A DNA stretch of 64,000 nucleotides from Pseudomonadota bacterium (GTDB taxonomy: Bacteria > Myxococcota_A > Polyangia > Polyangiales > Polyangiaceae), in assembly GCA_023398955.1 (NCBI GenBank), contig JAEWRL010000020.1, positions 62,001 to 126,000 on the forward strand, given 5' to 3'. A program made the translations under genes and the position numbers. Each line of letters begins with the position of its first letter. Position 1 is the stretch's first letter. This document shows positions 8,324-16,981 of this stretch, one piece after another. The notes below the pieces were generated by a model. The model did no database searches and was not told where the DNA came from. It was given only the letters and a program-made list of their open reading frames with translations.

Positions 8324-9142
8324 TCAGGTCTTGCTGCCACGGGTGCCGCCAGGCACTGGCTTGCGTCGTGAGCTCTGGCTGCGTGTCGTCGTAGCCTTCG
8401 CAGCGGAAGAAGCCACTGGCGCCGAGGCAGCGACGGTGTCGCGGGATCGCCTCCGAGGCGGCTTGCGGCCTACGAGCTCCGCTTTGAAGGCGCTGGGGCA
8501 GAGATCGTGGACAGGGCAGGCGGAGCAGGCCGGCTTTCGGGCAGCGCAGATGCGACGCCCGTGGAAGATGAGTGTGTGGGAGAGCACGTCCCACTGACTC
8601 TTCGGAAAGGCCGCCATGAGATCGCGCTCTATTTGGGGCGGCTCGCTGTGGGACGAGAAACCCAACCGTTGGGAAACCCGCTGGACGTGGGTGTCGACGA
8701 CGACGCCTTCGGGCGCTCCGAAGGCAACGCCCAAGACGACATTGGCCGTCTTTCTTCCGACGCCAGGGAGCGCCACGAGCTCCTCGAGCGTCCTGGGGAC
8801 CTGCCCCCCATGGTCATCCGTCAAACGCTGGGCCAAGCCGATGATGTTCCTCGCCTTCTGGCGAAACATGCCGAGGCGCGCCAACAAGCGCTCGACCACC
8901 GTGACATCCGCAGATGCCAGCGTTCGAGGTTCCGGGTAGAGGGCGAAGAGCTCTGGGGTAACCCGGTTGACTGTGACGTCAGTGCTCTGCGCGCTCAGCA
9001 CGGTCGCCACGAGTAGCTGAAAGGGATTCGAGTGGTCGAGCTCGCAATGCGCGTCCGAGTGAGCTGCGCGGACGCGCGCGAAGATCTCCAGGGTGCGCTC
9101 CGCCTGAGGCGGTTTTCGGATACTACTCTTCTTCTTCGTCAT
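8324..9142 (-). CDS. nth: Endonuclease III (DNA glycosylase/AP lyase)
   Basis: Base-excision repair enzyme for oxidised pyrimidines, 272 residues. It shows the helix-hairpin-helix LPGVGRKTANVVL with the Schiff-base Lys131, the catalytic Asp150 in VVDTHVQRVS, and a 4Fe-4S cluster motif with Cys at 199, 206, 209 and 215 (spacing 6-2-5, as in E. coli Nth). The start at 9142 (MTKKKSS) overlaps the end of gyrA by 20 bp; longer in-frame starts run deep into gyrA and were rejected. About 50 extra residues after the iron-sulfur cluster are rich in Arg, Ser and Ala and look disordered and basic, perhaps aiding DNA binding. Overlap with gyrA indicates co-transcription. Confidence 0.95.
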   Translation of the reverse strand: MTKKKSSIRKPPQAERTLEIFARVRAAHSDAHCELDHSNPFQLLVATVLSAQSTDVTVNRVTPELFALYPEPRTLASADVTVVERLLARLGMFRQKARNIIGLAQRLTDDHGGQVPRTLEELVALPGVGRKTANVVLGVAFGAPEGVVVDTHVQRVSQRLGFSSHSEPPQIERDLMAAFPKSQWDVLSHTLIFHGRRICAARKPACSACPVHDLCPSAFKAELVGRKPPRRRSRDTVAASAPVASSAAKATTTRSQSSRRKPVPGGTRGSKT

Positions 9143-11795
9143 GGGTGTCGGATGTCGCGTCACCCAAGCCACCTTCATCGGCTTCGATGGGGTCCGCAAT
9201 CTCCGCGTCCGCGGGGAGCTCGTCCGTGTCTGCATCGTCGTTCGGACCGGGGATAAGGCTATCCACCGGCTCGACGTTCTCTCCGACTGCCTCGAGCGCG
9301 ACGACTCGCTCGTCCTCGTCGACGGCCATGACACGCACCCCCTGGGCGTTCCTTCCGGTGAGGCGGATGCCATCGACCTGCGTGCGGATCGTCTGACCTC
9401 GGTCCGTGATCAGTACGACCTCGTCCCCCGGTCTGACGAGGGCGATACCCACGACCGGGCCGTTTCGGTCTGAGGCATCAATCAGGATGATACCCTTTCC
9501 ACCGCGGTTCTGACGTCGGAACTCGTCCAGGTCCGTGCGCTTGCCATAGCCGCGAGCGCAGATGGCAAGGACCTGCCGCCGCTCTGGATCCGTGCACGCC
9601 AGCCCGACGACCTCGTCATCGTCGTCGAGCACAATCGCGCGCACGCCAGCGGTGTTACGCCCCATTGGGCGCACGAGCTGCTCGTCGAACCGAATGCTCT
9701 TTCCGTTCTTTGTTGCAATGAGGAAGTCTTGGTTGCCGTCCGTCATCAAGGCGGTCAGCAAGTGGTCGTCTTGAGGGATACGCACTCCAATGATGCCGCT
9801 CGCGCGGTAATTCTGATAATCGACGACGCTCGTCTTCTTGATCTGGCCGCGTCGGGTGATCGTCGTGATGAAGGAGCCCTCGGCGAACTCTGGCACAGGG
9901 GTGATTGCGGCGATGCGATCGCCGGGCTCGATACCGATGAAGTTGACGATCGCACGCCCCTTGGCGCTTCGGGCTGCTTGCGGCACCTCGTAGATCTTCT
10001 TCACGTAGAGCTGCCCAGCATCCGTAAAGAAGAAGACATAACTGTGGGTCGAGGCGATGAAGAGCTGATTGACGAAGTCGTCGTTCCGCGCCTCCATGCC
10101 GCGGTTGCCCTTGCCGCCCCGCTTCTGTGCCTTGTATGTCGACAGCGCCGTGCGCTTGATATAGCCTTGATGCGAGATCGTGACGACCATATCCTCTTCT
10201 TGGATTAGGTCTTCTATCTGGATCTCGGCTTCGTCTTCAACGATGTCGGTGCGACGGCCGTTGACATGCTTGCCTTTGACTTCCTCGAGCTCGCCGACGA
10301 TGAGGTCCATCAGCACCCCTTCGTTCGCGAGAATCTCCCTGAGGCGTGCGATCTCGCCGCAGAGCTCGCCGTACTCGGCGGCGAGCTTCTCCCGCTCCAG
10401 GCCGGTAAGGCGTGCCAGCCGCATATCCAAGATCGCGCGTGCCTGTCGCTCACTGAGGCGGTACTCGGGCTTCGCCGCGGCGCTGGCGATCTCGGATTCG
10501 GGACGCCCTGCGCGGCGCACGAACTCCTCCAAGCCCCGTAGCGGCAGCTGCATCAGCCGCGTTCTGGCCACTTCCGGGTCCGGAGATTCACGGATCGTCT
10601 TGACGACGAGGTCGACCTCGGTGGTCGCCATGCCAAGGCCTTCGACGAGCTCGCGCTGTGCCTCCGCTCTCGCAAGCTCGAACTGCGTGCGGCGGCTGAC
10701 GACGTCCCGTCGATGCTCGATGAACAGCCGGAGGGACTCCTTGAGGTCGAGGACCTGGGGTCGACTGTTCACGATCGCAAGGTTGATGATGCCGAACGAC
10801 GATTGCAGATCCGTCAGGCGGTAGAGCTGATTGAGCACGACCTGGGGGAAAACGTCCTTCTTTAGCTCGACTACCAGCCGCATGCCGTCGCGATCGCTCT
10901 CGTCGCGCACCTCTCGAATCCCTTCGACCCGCTTCTCGCGAATGAGCTCACCAATCTTGGCGGTGAGGCGGGCCTTGTTCACCTGGTAGGGGATCTCGTA
11001 AAAGACGAGTTGCTCGCGATCCGAGGCTCGTACCTGTTCGACATTGCTCTTGGCGCGCATGACGACGGTGCCGCGCCCAGTCTTGTATGCCTGATAGATC
11101 CCGGCACGACCGTAAATGGTGGCCCCCGTCGGGAAGTCGGGGCCAGGAACCAGCTGCATCAGGTTCTCGACGGTGAGCTCGGGTTCCCGAATGAGCGCGA
11201 TGGTGGCGTCGACGATCTCGCCCAGGTTGTGGGGAGGGATGTTGGTGGCCATGCCGACCGCGATCCCGCCGGAGCCATTGACGAGCAAATTGGGAAACCG
11301 AGCCGGGAGGACAACCGGCTCTTCCTGAGAATCATCGAAATTGGGCGTGAAATCGACGGTCTCCTTCTCGATGTCGGCGAGGAGCTCCATCGCGATGCGC
11401 GCCAGCCGGCACTCGGTGTAGCGGTACGCGGCTGCCGGATCGCCGTCGACGGATCCGAAGTTGCCTTGGCCGTCCACTACAGGATGGCGCATCGAAAAGG
11501 ACTGTGCCATGCGGACGAGAGCGTCGTAGACGCTGGCGTCGCCGTGAGGGTGATACTTTCCCAGCACCTCGCCAACGACCGTGGCGCACTTCCGGTAAGC
11601 GTTGCCGGGCGTCAGATTCAAGCCGCGCATCGCGTAGAGGATGCGCCGGTGCACCGGCTTCAGGCCGTCGCGTGCATCGGGAATGGCGCGTCCGATGATC
11701 ACGCTCATCGCGTAGTCGAGATACGAGGTGCGCATCTCGTCCTGAATACTGATGGGATGTTCGTTCAGAGTTGTGGGAGGTATGTCGTTGGCCAT
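9123..11795 (-). CDS. gyrA: DNA gyrase subunit A
   Basis: An 890-residue type IIA topoisomerase subunit. The breakage-reunion domain has SYLDYAMSVIIGRAIPD, the DGLKPVHRRILYAM stretch and catalytic Tyr126 in AAAYRYTECRL. The C-terminal beta-pinwheel contains a GyrA-box-like QKRGGKGNRG, which separates it from ParC and supports supercoiling activity. An acidic tail (about the last 50 residues, ending DTHDEEEE) is typical of GyrA. In the quinolone-determining loop HPHGDASVYD, the position equivalent to E. coli Ser83 is Ala87. The stop is inside the first codons of nth. No clear promoter is seen upstream, although CTATAGT (11976-11982, minus) could contribute a -10. GyrB is not in the window. Confidence 0.97.
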   Translation of the reverse strand: MANDIPPTTLNEHPISIQDEMRTSYLDYAMSVIIGRAIPDARDGLKPVHRRILYAMRGLNLTPGNAYRKCATVVGEVLGKYHPHGDASVYDALVRMAQSFSMRHPVVDGQGNFGSVDGDPAAAYRYTECRLARIAMELLADIEKETVDFTPNFDDSQEEPVVLPARFPNLLVNGSGGIAVGMATNIPPHNLGEIVDATIALIREPELTVENLMQLVPGPDFPTGATIYGRAGIYQAYKTGRGTVVMRAKSNVEQVRASDREQLVFYEIPYQVNKARLTAKIGELIREKRVEGIREVRDESDRDGMRLVVELKKDVFPQVVLNQLYRLTDLQSSFGIINLAIVNSRPQVLDLKESLRLFIEHRRDVVSRRTQFELARAEAQRELVEGLGMATTEVDLVVKTIRESPDPEVARTRLMQLPLRGLEEFVRRAGRPESEIASAAAKPEYRLSERQARAILDMRLARLTGLEREKLAAEYGELCGEIARLREILANEGVLMDLIVGELEEVKGKHVNGRRTDIVEDEAEIQIEDLIQEEDMVVTISHQGYIKRTALSTYKAQKRGGKGNRGMEARNDDFVNQLFIASTHSYVFFFTDAGQLYVKKIYEVPQAARSAKGRAIVNFIGIEPGDRIAAITPVPEFAEGSFITTITRRGQIKKTSVVDYQNYRASGIIGVRIPQDDHLLTALMTDGNQDFLIATKNGKSIRFDEQLVRPMGRNTAGVRAIVLDDDDEVVGLACTDPERRQVLAICARGYGKRTDLDEFRRQNRGGKGIILIDASDRNGPVVGIALVRPGDEVVLITDRGQTIRTQVDGIRLTGRNAQGVRVMAVDEDERVVALEAVGENVEPVDSLIPGPNDDADTDELPADAEIADPIEADEGGLGDATSDTHDEEEE

Positions 11796-12168
11796 GGGTG
11801 AGAGAGCTCGAAGAGACGCACGCCGCGCGCGTCAGAGTCCGCGGCCCGAGCGTGCGCGGGGCCCGATGCCGATGACGAGGCGGGTCACTCTGGCCACCAT
11901 CATTGCGGCATGGGGTGACGAAACTCGGGCTTCGGCCAAGCCACAGGGCTTGGCGGACGCAGTCAGCATCGAGAGACTATAGGTGGGTTGGTCGGTCTGC
12001 CTTTCGGCGGCTGAAATCAGAGGCTACTTCGTACCCCAAGCGACGCTCGCTGACAACGCGGGTTGCCGGAGACAACTCGGTCACCGACGCTCGAGGCGAC
12101 GAACTGCGCCCGTTGTGAAGTGCTCCAGCCTGGTCGCAGCAGTGCTGGCCCGGGCGCCGTGGCCCAGA
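11796..12168. other. 373-bp intergenic region upstream of gyrA
   Basis: This separates bamA (ending 12169) from gyrA (starting 11795), both on the minus strand, so it should hold the gyrA promoter and the bamA transcript end. On the minus strand TATAGT (11977-11982) is the best -10-like hexamer, but no matching -35 is present at 16-18 bp. I see no convincing terminator and no gene. Confidence 0.4.
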
Positions 12169-14802
12169 TCAGAAGAAGTTGCCGATCGTGAACTCGAAGA
12201 CCATCTCCTCTTCGTACGGGAGCGGATCGAACGGGAAGCCCCACTCGAAACGAAGCGGCCCGAGAGGTGAGAACCACCTCAGTCCGGCTCCGTAAGAGGT
12301 ACGCAGGCGCTTCAAACTGTCGAACCCGTCAAAGCAGGGGCTGGTCTCCGGGTACGGACTCGAAGTGGCTTCGCAGTACTTGTCCTCGAGGTTCCACGCG
12401 TTGCCGGCATCCGTGAAGACGACACCCTTGATGCCCGCAGATTCCAAGATGGAAAACTCTATCTCCACGTTCTGGAAGTAGGACAGATTGCCGCCAATAT
12501 TGGCGCCGTTGCTGAGTGGAGCGCTGTTCGGATCCAGCGCACTCCGGATCTGCAGCCGTGGGCCGATGGACCGGTAGCGGAAGCCCCGCAGATCCAGGAT
12601 GCCTCCAAGGAAGGACCTGGCGAAGAGCGGCACCCCGAGCTCGTCCGGGCTGGTCACGAGCTCTGCTTCAGAGTTGATCTTGAAGACGACCCCATCCCAC
12701 AACGGATAGTAGAAGCGGCCCACACCGCGGTGCCGCCAGAACTCGTTCTCCGAGCCAAAGATGTCGGCGGCTAGCTCCGTCGAGCCGTATGCATAGACGC
12801 CGCGCGTGGGAAACAAGCGATTGTCCCGGGAGTCGTAGGTGAGGGCTGGCCGGAAGCTGGATGTGAGACCGTCGTTGAAGAGCCCCGCCAGCGGCAGGCG
12901 GCGGAATACGCTGACGGAGTCGGGAGTCACCCCCAGGAGCGTGCTCGTATTGCTCGTCGAGACCTCGTCGAGCTCCAGCGTATAGGTGAGCGAGGCGGTG
13001 AGCTCGGGCTCCACGAGGGGATAACCGAAGGTCAGGGAGCCACCCTCGCTCGACTGAGAGAAGTCGCTGAATACGCGGTTTTGCTTGTACAAGTCCAGCG
13101 TACTGCTGAAGAGACTGTCCAAGAAGTAGGGTTCGATGAGTCGCAGGTTGACCATCTCGCGAAGGCCGCTCACCTGCGCCTGAAGGGACAGGCTCTGACC
13201 ATTGCCGAACAGATTCGCCTGCTGGACTTGGGCCGTGACGATGAAGTTCTCGATGCTCGAGAACCCGGCGCCGACCTGGAAGGTGCCCGTCGGGCGCTCG
13301 GTGACCTCGATGTAGACATTGACCCTATCGGGCGCCGAGCCCTGCTCTGTGGAGATGTCCACGCGCTCGAAGTAGCCGAGCCGGGTGATCCGTATCCGGG
13401 ACTCCTCGAGCTTCGTCTCGCTAAATTTCTCGGTTTCGGCAATCTCCAGCTCGCGACGGATTACCTTGTCGCGGGTCTTGGTGTTGCCGCGAACCTCGAT
13501 GCGTTCGAAGTGGACCAGTGGGCCGCGTACAACAGGTACGATGACGTCGACCTCGGCCTTCTCGGGATATAGCCGCGTCTGAGGGTTTGCGTCGACGTTC
13601 GCGTAGCCGTGATCGCGGTAGAGAGTCCTGACCGACTGCAGGTCGTCGAGGAGTGCCGCGCGGTTGAAGTAGTCCCCCGGATTTGCCCGCAGCATCATGC
13701 GTAGGTTGCGTCGGCCTTCGATCGGTTCGACCTCCGTTCCGTCATCGCCCCGCTCGTAGATACGGAGCTGTCGGATCTTGAAGCGAGGCCCTTCGTCGAT
13801 GTGAATCGAAAGCTCGATCCCGGTTCGGTCCGGCGTGAGCATCACGCGGGGCTGGCTGACAGCGACGGCCAAGTACCCCTTGTCGTAGTAGAGGGCACTT
13901 ATCATGGCGACGTCGCGTTCAAAGGCGTCTTGGCGGAAGGGACCTCCGGAACCAAACGCGAAGAAACCGGGGTTTCCGGTGAACATGGCGCTCCGGAGCT
14001 CTTCATCGGACATGCTGTAGTTTCCGATGAAGGTAATGCGTTTTACGGTGACCTCGTTGTGCTCCGTAATTCGAAAGACGATGGCGACCTCGTTGTTCCT
14101 CTTGGGAACCACCTCGCTATCCACCTCGGCGAGGAAGTAGCCGCGCTCGGCGTAAAGGTCGCGGATCCTCTGGATCGTCCGCCGCACCGCCGGCTGGCTG
14201 AGCACCGTGTTCGGCTTGAGCTCGATCGCCTCGGCGAGATCGTCATCGTCGATCTCGCCGTTCCCTTCGAAGGATACCTCGGCGATGCTGGGCCGCTCGC
14301 GCACGACGAAGCTCAGGACAACCCCAGCGTCGAGCCGCTGGAGGTCCACCTCGACGTCCTCGAAGAATCCCGAGGCCCAGAGCTCTCTCACGTCCCGGCT
14401 CAACGCGTCAGGGGAGAACGGTTCGTCCACCTTGAGGCGCAGGTAAGTCAGGATGTCCTGCTTGCTGACCCGTCGGTTGCCGGTGACGCGGATCTCGATG
14501 ATGGGCGCTCCCGCGGCCTTCTCCGCATCCCCTTGCGGCAGGGACGGCATGGTCGATGGCGCCATGTCGTCGCTGGGGTCACGCAACTCCTCGCCTGCAG
14601 CTTCCGGATCCGGGGCGGGCTCGGTCGGCCCCGGACCGCGCTCGTCCTGCTCCGGCGCGGTCGACCCCGCGACATCTGCCGTCGAGTCGGCCTCGGCGCC
14701 CGCACCAGTGGGCTGGGCACCCACGGCCGAGACGAGCAGCGCACAGAGCAGACACACCATCCACGCGGTGGAGCGTTGCGCGGTGAAAAAGTCAGAGGCC
14801 AT
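12169..14802 (-). CDS. bamA: Outer membrane protein assembly factor BamA (Omp85)
   Basis: An 877-residue Omp85 protein that inserts beta-barrels into the outer membrane. Signal peptide: basic n-region with Arg10, then MVCLLCALLVSAVGA. An Ala/Pro/Glu-rich linker of about 70 residues precedes a chain of POTRA domains (IIEIRVTGNRRVSKQDILTY, RPSIAEVSFEGNGEIDDDDL, EVTVKRITFIGNYSMSDEEL, FKIRQLRIYERGDD, LVHFERIEVRGNTKTRDKVI: five by my count). The C-terminal barrel has the conserved GIKGVVFTDAGNAW strand and the RSIGPR loop, a variant of VRGF/Y-type motifs near FRYRSIGPRL, and ends in Phe. It is longer than E. coli BamA mainly because of the N-terminal linker. Downstream of parE with a 254-bp gap, it is probably transcribed on its own. 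Confidence 0.95.
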   Translation of the reverse strand: MASDFFTAQRSTAWMVCLLCALLVSAVGAQPTGAGAEADSTADVAGSTAPEQDERGPGPTEPAPDPEAAGEELRDPSDDMAPSTMPSLPQGDAEKAAGAPIIEIRVTGNRRVSKQDILTYLRLKVDEPFSPDALSRDVRELWASGFFEDVEVDLQRLDAGVVLSFVVRERPSIAEVSFEGNGEIDDDDLAEAIELKPNTVLSQPAVRRTIQRIRDLYAERGYFLAEVDSEVVPKRNNEVAIVFRITEHNEVTVKRITFIGNYSMSDEELRSAMFTGNPGFFAFGSGGPFRQDAFERDVAMISALYYDKGYLAVAVSQPRVMLTPDRTGIELSIHIDEGPRFKIRQLRIYERGDDGTEVEPIEGRRNLRMMLRANPGDYFNRAALLDDLQSVRTLYRDHGYANVDANPQTRLYPEKAEVDVIVPVVRGPLVHFERIEVRGNTKTRDKVIRRELEIAETEKFSETKLEESRIRITRLGYFERVDISTEQGSAPDRVNVYIEVTERPTGTFQVGAGFSSIENFIVTAQVQQANLFGNGQSLSLQAQVSGLREMVNLRLIEPYFLDSLFSSTLDLYKQNRVFSDFSQSSEGGSLTFGYPLVEPELTASLTYTLELDEVSTSNTSTLLGVTPDSVSVFRRLPLAGLFNDGLTSSFRPALTYDSRDNRLFPTRGVYAYGSTELAADIFGSENEFWRHRGVGRFYYPLWDGVVFKINSEAELVTSPDELGVPLFARSFLGGILDLRGFRYRSIGPRLQIRSALDPNSAPLSNGANIGGNLSYFQNVEIEFSILESAGIKGVVFTDAGNAWNLEDKYCEATSSPYPETSPCFDGFDSLKRLRTSYGAGLRWFSPLGPLRFEWGFPFDPLPYEEEMVFEFTIGNFF

Positions 14803-15056
14803 TAGGATAGCGGCGGATCGGCGAGGGGGTTGGGCCCATCACCAATGGCGGCTAGCGATGGGAGAGGCTCGAGTCCCCATTCGAGAGTGGGGTAAAGTGC
14901 GGGCCTGAGTAGCCCATCGGGGAGCGTGCCTCAAGCCCCGCAGTGCCCGGTGCGACAAATCTGCGAGCCCGCCATGGACCTGCAGGCGGATGGATCCTGT
15001 TGCACCGATAGGCCGGCCCGGGCAAGGGTCGAATTGTCGTGTTCGCCGGGGAGCCA

Positions 15057-16961
15057 TCACAGGTCAAGCTCTCCGGCCTCGTCCGCCCGATCCATGATGA
15101 AATGGAAGCGCGCTTGGGCGTCCCGGCCCATCAGATCGCTGATGACCCGATCCGTTTCCAAGCTGTCCGCGATATCGACGCGCACGACGCGCCGCGTCCT
15201 CGGGTTAAGCGTCGTATCCCAAAGGGTGCGCGGCATCATCTCCCCGAGCCCCTTGAAGCGCGTGACATCCGGCTTCGCATTGGCGCGAGCGTGGTCGTGG
15301 AGGATGCGAGCCTTTGCGGCGTCGTCAGCGGCCCAGAACGTATCCTTGCCAAGATCGATTCGATACAGCGGGGGCTCCGCTATGAAGACCTTGCCCCGGC
15401 GAATGAGCTCTGGCAGGTGGCGATAGAAGAACGTGAGAAGGAGCGTCGTTATATGATGCCCGTCGGAATCGGCATCAGCGAGCAAGATGACCCGATCGTA
15501 GCGTAGCTTCGCCGGATCGAAGGTTTGGCCGATACCGCAGCCGAGCGCCGTCACGAGGTCGGAGATCTCCTTGTTGTCGAGGACCTTCGCGAGGGAGGTT
15601 GCTTCCGTGTTGAGCACCTTGCCGCGGAGGGGAAGGACTGCCTGGTAGCTGCGGTTCCTTCCCTGCTTGGCGGAGCCGCCGGCAGAATCCCCTTCGACGA
15701 TGAAGAGCTCCGACCCACGGCGATCTGCGTTCGTACAATCGCTGAGCTTGCCCGGCAGAGTTAGCCGTCCACTCAGAGCGCTCTTGCGAGTGACGGACGC
15801 CGAGGCTGCTCGAGAGGCTTCTCGGGCGCGGGCAGCCAGAATGATGCGGGCTACGATCTGTTCGGCGTTCGTACGATTCGTGTTGAGCCACTGCTCGAGT
15901 GCGGGGCGGATGGCTCCGTCGACCTGGGACTGCACCTCGGGGTTGTTCAGCCGATCCTTCGTTTGCCCTTGGAACTGTGGCTCCCCGACGAACACGCTGA
16001 GGACGCCCACCATCCCTTCTCGGATGTCGTCGGTGGTCAGCGTTACTCCGCGCGGGCCGAGCCCGTGGGTTTCGATGTAGTTGCGTACCGCCTTGGCCAC
16101 TCCCGCACGGAAACCGTTCTCGTGCGTGCCCCCGGATGCCGTGGGGATTCCGTTGACGTAGCTCCTGACGTGTTCATCGGTCGACTCCGTCCATTGGAAC
16201 ACCAGCTCGATTCTCAGCCCGTTGTCACGTGCGTGCGAGAAGGGTGTTTCGTGAACGGGTCTCGCCTTTCGTTCGGCCAGAATGGTCTTCAGGTATTCGG
16301 CAATGCCCTCCGCGTGCTGGAAGATGGTCTTCTCGTCGCTGGCCTCGTCGATGAAGGTGATCTTCACTCCACGGTGCAAATAGCTAGTGACCTCGAGGCG
16401 CTCTCGGATCGTTTCGACGTTGAATGTCGTCTTGGGGAACACCGTTGGATCGGGACGGAAGTAGATCGTCGTGCCGGTGCCTCGCGCAGCGCCGCTCTTC
16501 TTGAGTTTTCCGGCAGGTTTGCCGCCGTTGAAGGTCATCTTCCACTCGGCCCCCTCCCGCTTGACCGTCGCCACCAGCTCTGCGCTCAGAGCATTGACAA
16601 CCGACGCCCCGACGCCGTGCAGCCCCCCGGAGGTCTTGTAGTTGTTCCCGTCGAATTTTCCGCCGGCATGCAGCGTCGAGAAGATGAGGTCGAGCGCGGA
16701 GCGCTTGTGCTTCGGGTGGATGTCTACCGGAATCCCACGCCCGTTGTCGCTGATGGTCACCGATTCGCGATCGGCGTGCAAGACGAGCGTCACCTCGCTG
16801 GCATGGCCATTCATCGCCTCGTCGATGGAGTTGTCGAGGATCTCCCAGACCAGATGGTGCAGTCCGGTGCTCCCGACGCCACCGATATACATGCCGGGCC
16901 GCTTGCGCACCGGCTCCAGCCCTTCGAGTACTGTAATGTCTTTGGCGCTGTAGGTAGTCAC
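15057..16961 (-). CDS. parE: DNA topoisomerase IV subunit B (GyrB-type ATPase)
   Basis: A 634-residue GHKL ATPase/TOPRIM subunit. Visible motifs: RKRPGMYIGG and the ATP-site Asn/Asp region EILDNSIDEAMNG, DNGRGIPVDIHPKH, the glycine lid GGLHGVGASVVNALS, TOPRIM EGDSAGGSAKQGR and LLADADSDGHHI. Pairing with parC and lack of the GyrB insertion favour ParE over GyrB. GTG at 16961 was chosen because GGAG lies 7 bases upstream and the product then starts VTTYSAKDITVLEG, as relatives do. A TTG at 16985 overlapping the parC stop is possible but has no ribosome-binding site. It follows parC directly, so the two are co-transcribed and decatenate chromosomes together. Confidence 0.92.
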   Translation of the reverse strand: MTTYSAKDITVLEGLEPVRKRPGMYIGGVGSTGLHHLVWEILDNSIDEAMNGHASEVTLVLHADRESVTISDNGRGIPVDIHPKHKRSALDLIFSTLHAGGKFDGNNYKTSGGLHGVGASVVNALSAELVATVKREGAEWKMTFNGGKPAGKLKKSGAARGTGTTIYFRPDPTVFPKTTFNVETIRERLEVTSYLHRGVKITFIDEASDEKTIFQHAEGIAEYLKTILAERKARPVHETPFSHARDNGLRIELVFQWTESTDEHVRSYVNGIPTASGGTHENGFRAGVAKAVRNYIETHGLGPRGVTLTTDDIREGMVGVLSVFVGEPQFQGQTKDRLNNPEVQSQVDGAIRPALEQWLNTNRTNAEQIVARIILAARAREASRAASASVTRKSALSGRLTLPGKLSDCTNADRRGSELFIVEGDSAGGSAKQGRNRSYQAVLPLRGKVLNTEATSLAKVLDNKEISDLVTALGCGIGQTFDPAKLRYDRVILLADADSDGHHITTLLLTFFYRHLPELIRRGKVFIAEPPLYRIDLGKDTFWAADDAAKARILHDHARANAKPDVTRFKGLGEMMPRTLWDTTLNPRTRRVVRVDIADSLETDRVISDLMGRDAQARFHFIMDRADEAGELDL

Positions 16962-16981
16962 GGTTCGGCTCCGAGCTTGTG

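Noticed and set aside
13801..14805. 334-codon plus-strand frame over bamA
   Set aside because: Antisense to POTRA-coding sequence; no family match.
14875..14892. Hairpin-like CCCCATTCGAGAGTGGGG between bamA and parE
   Set aside because: The stem needs a very small loop or a wobble and has no T-tract; not a convincing terminator.
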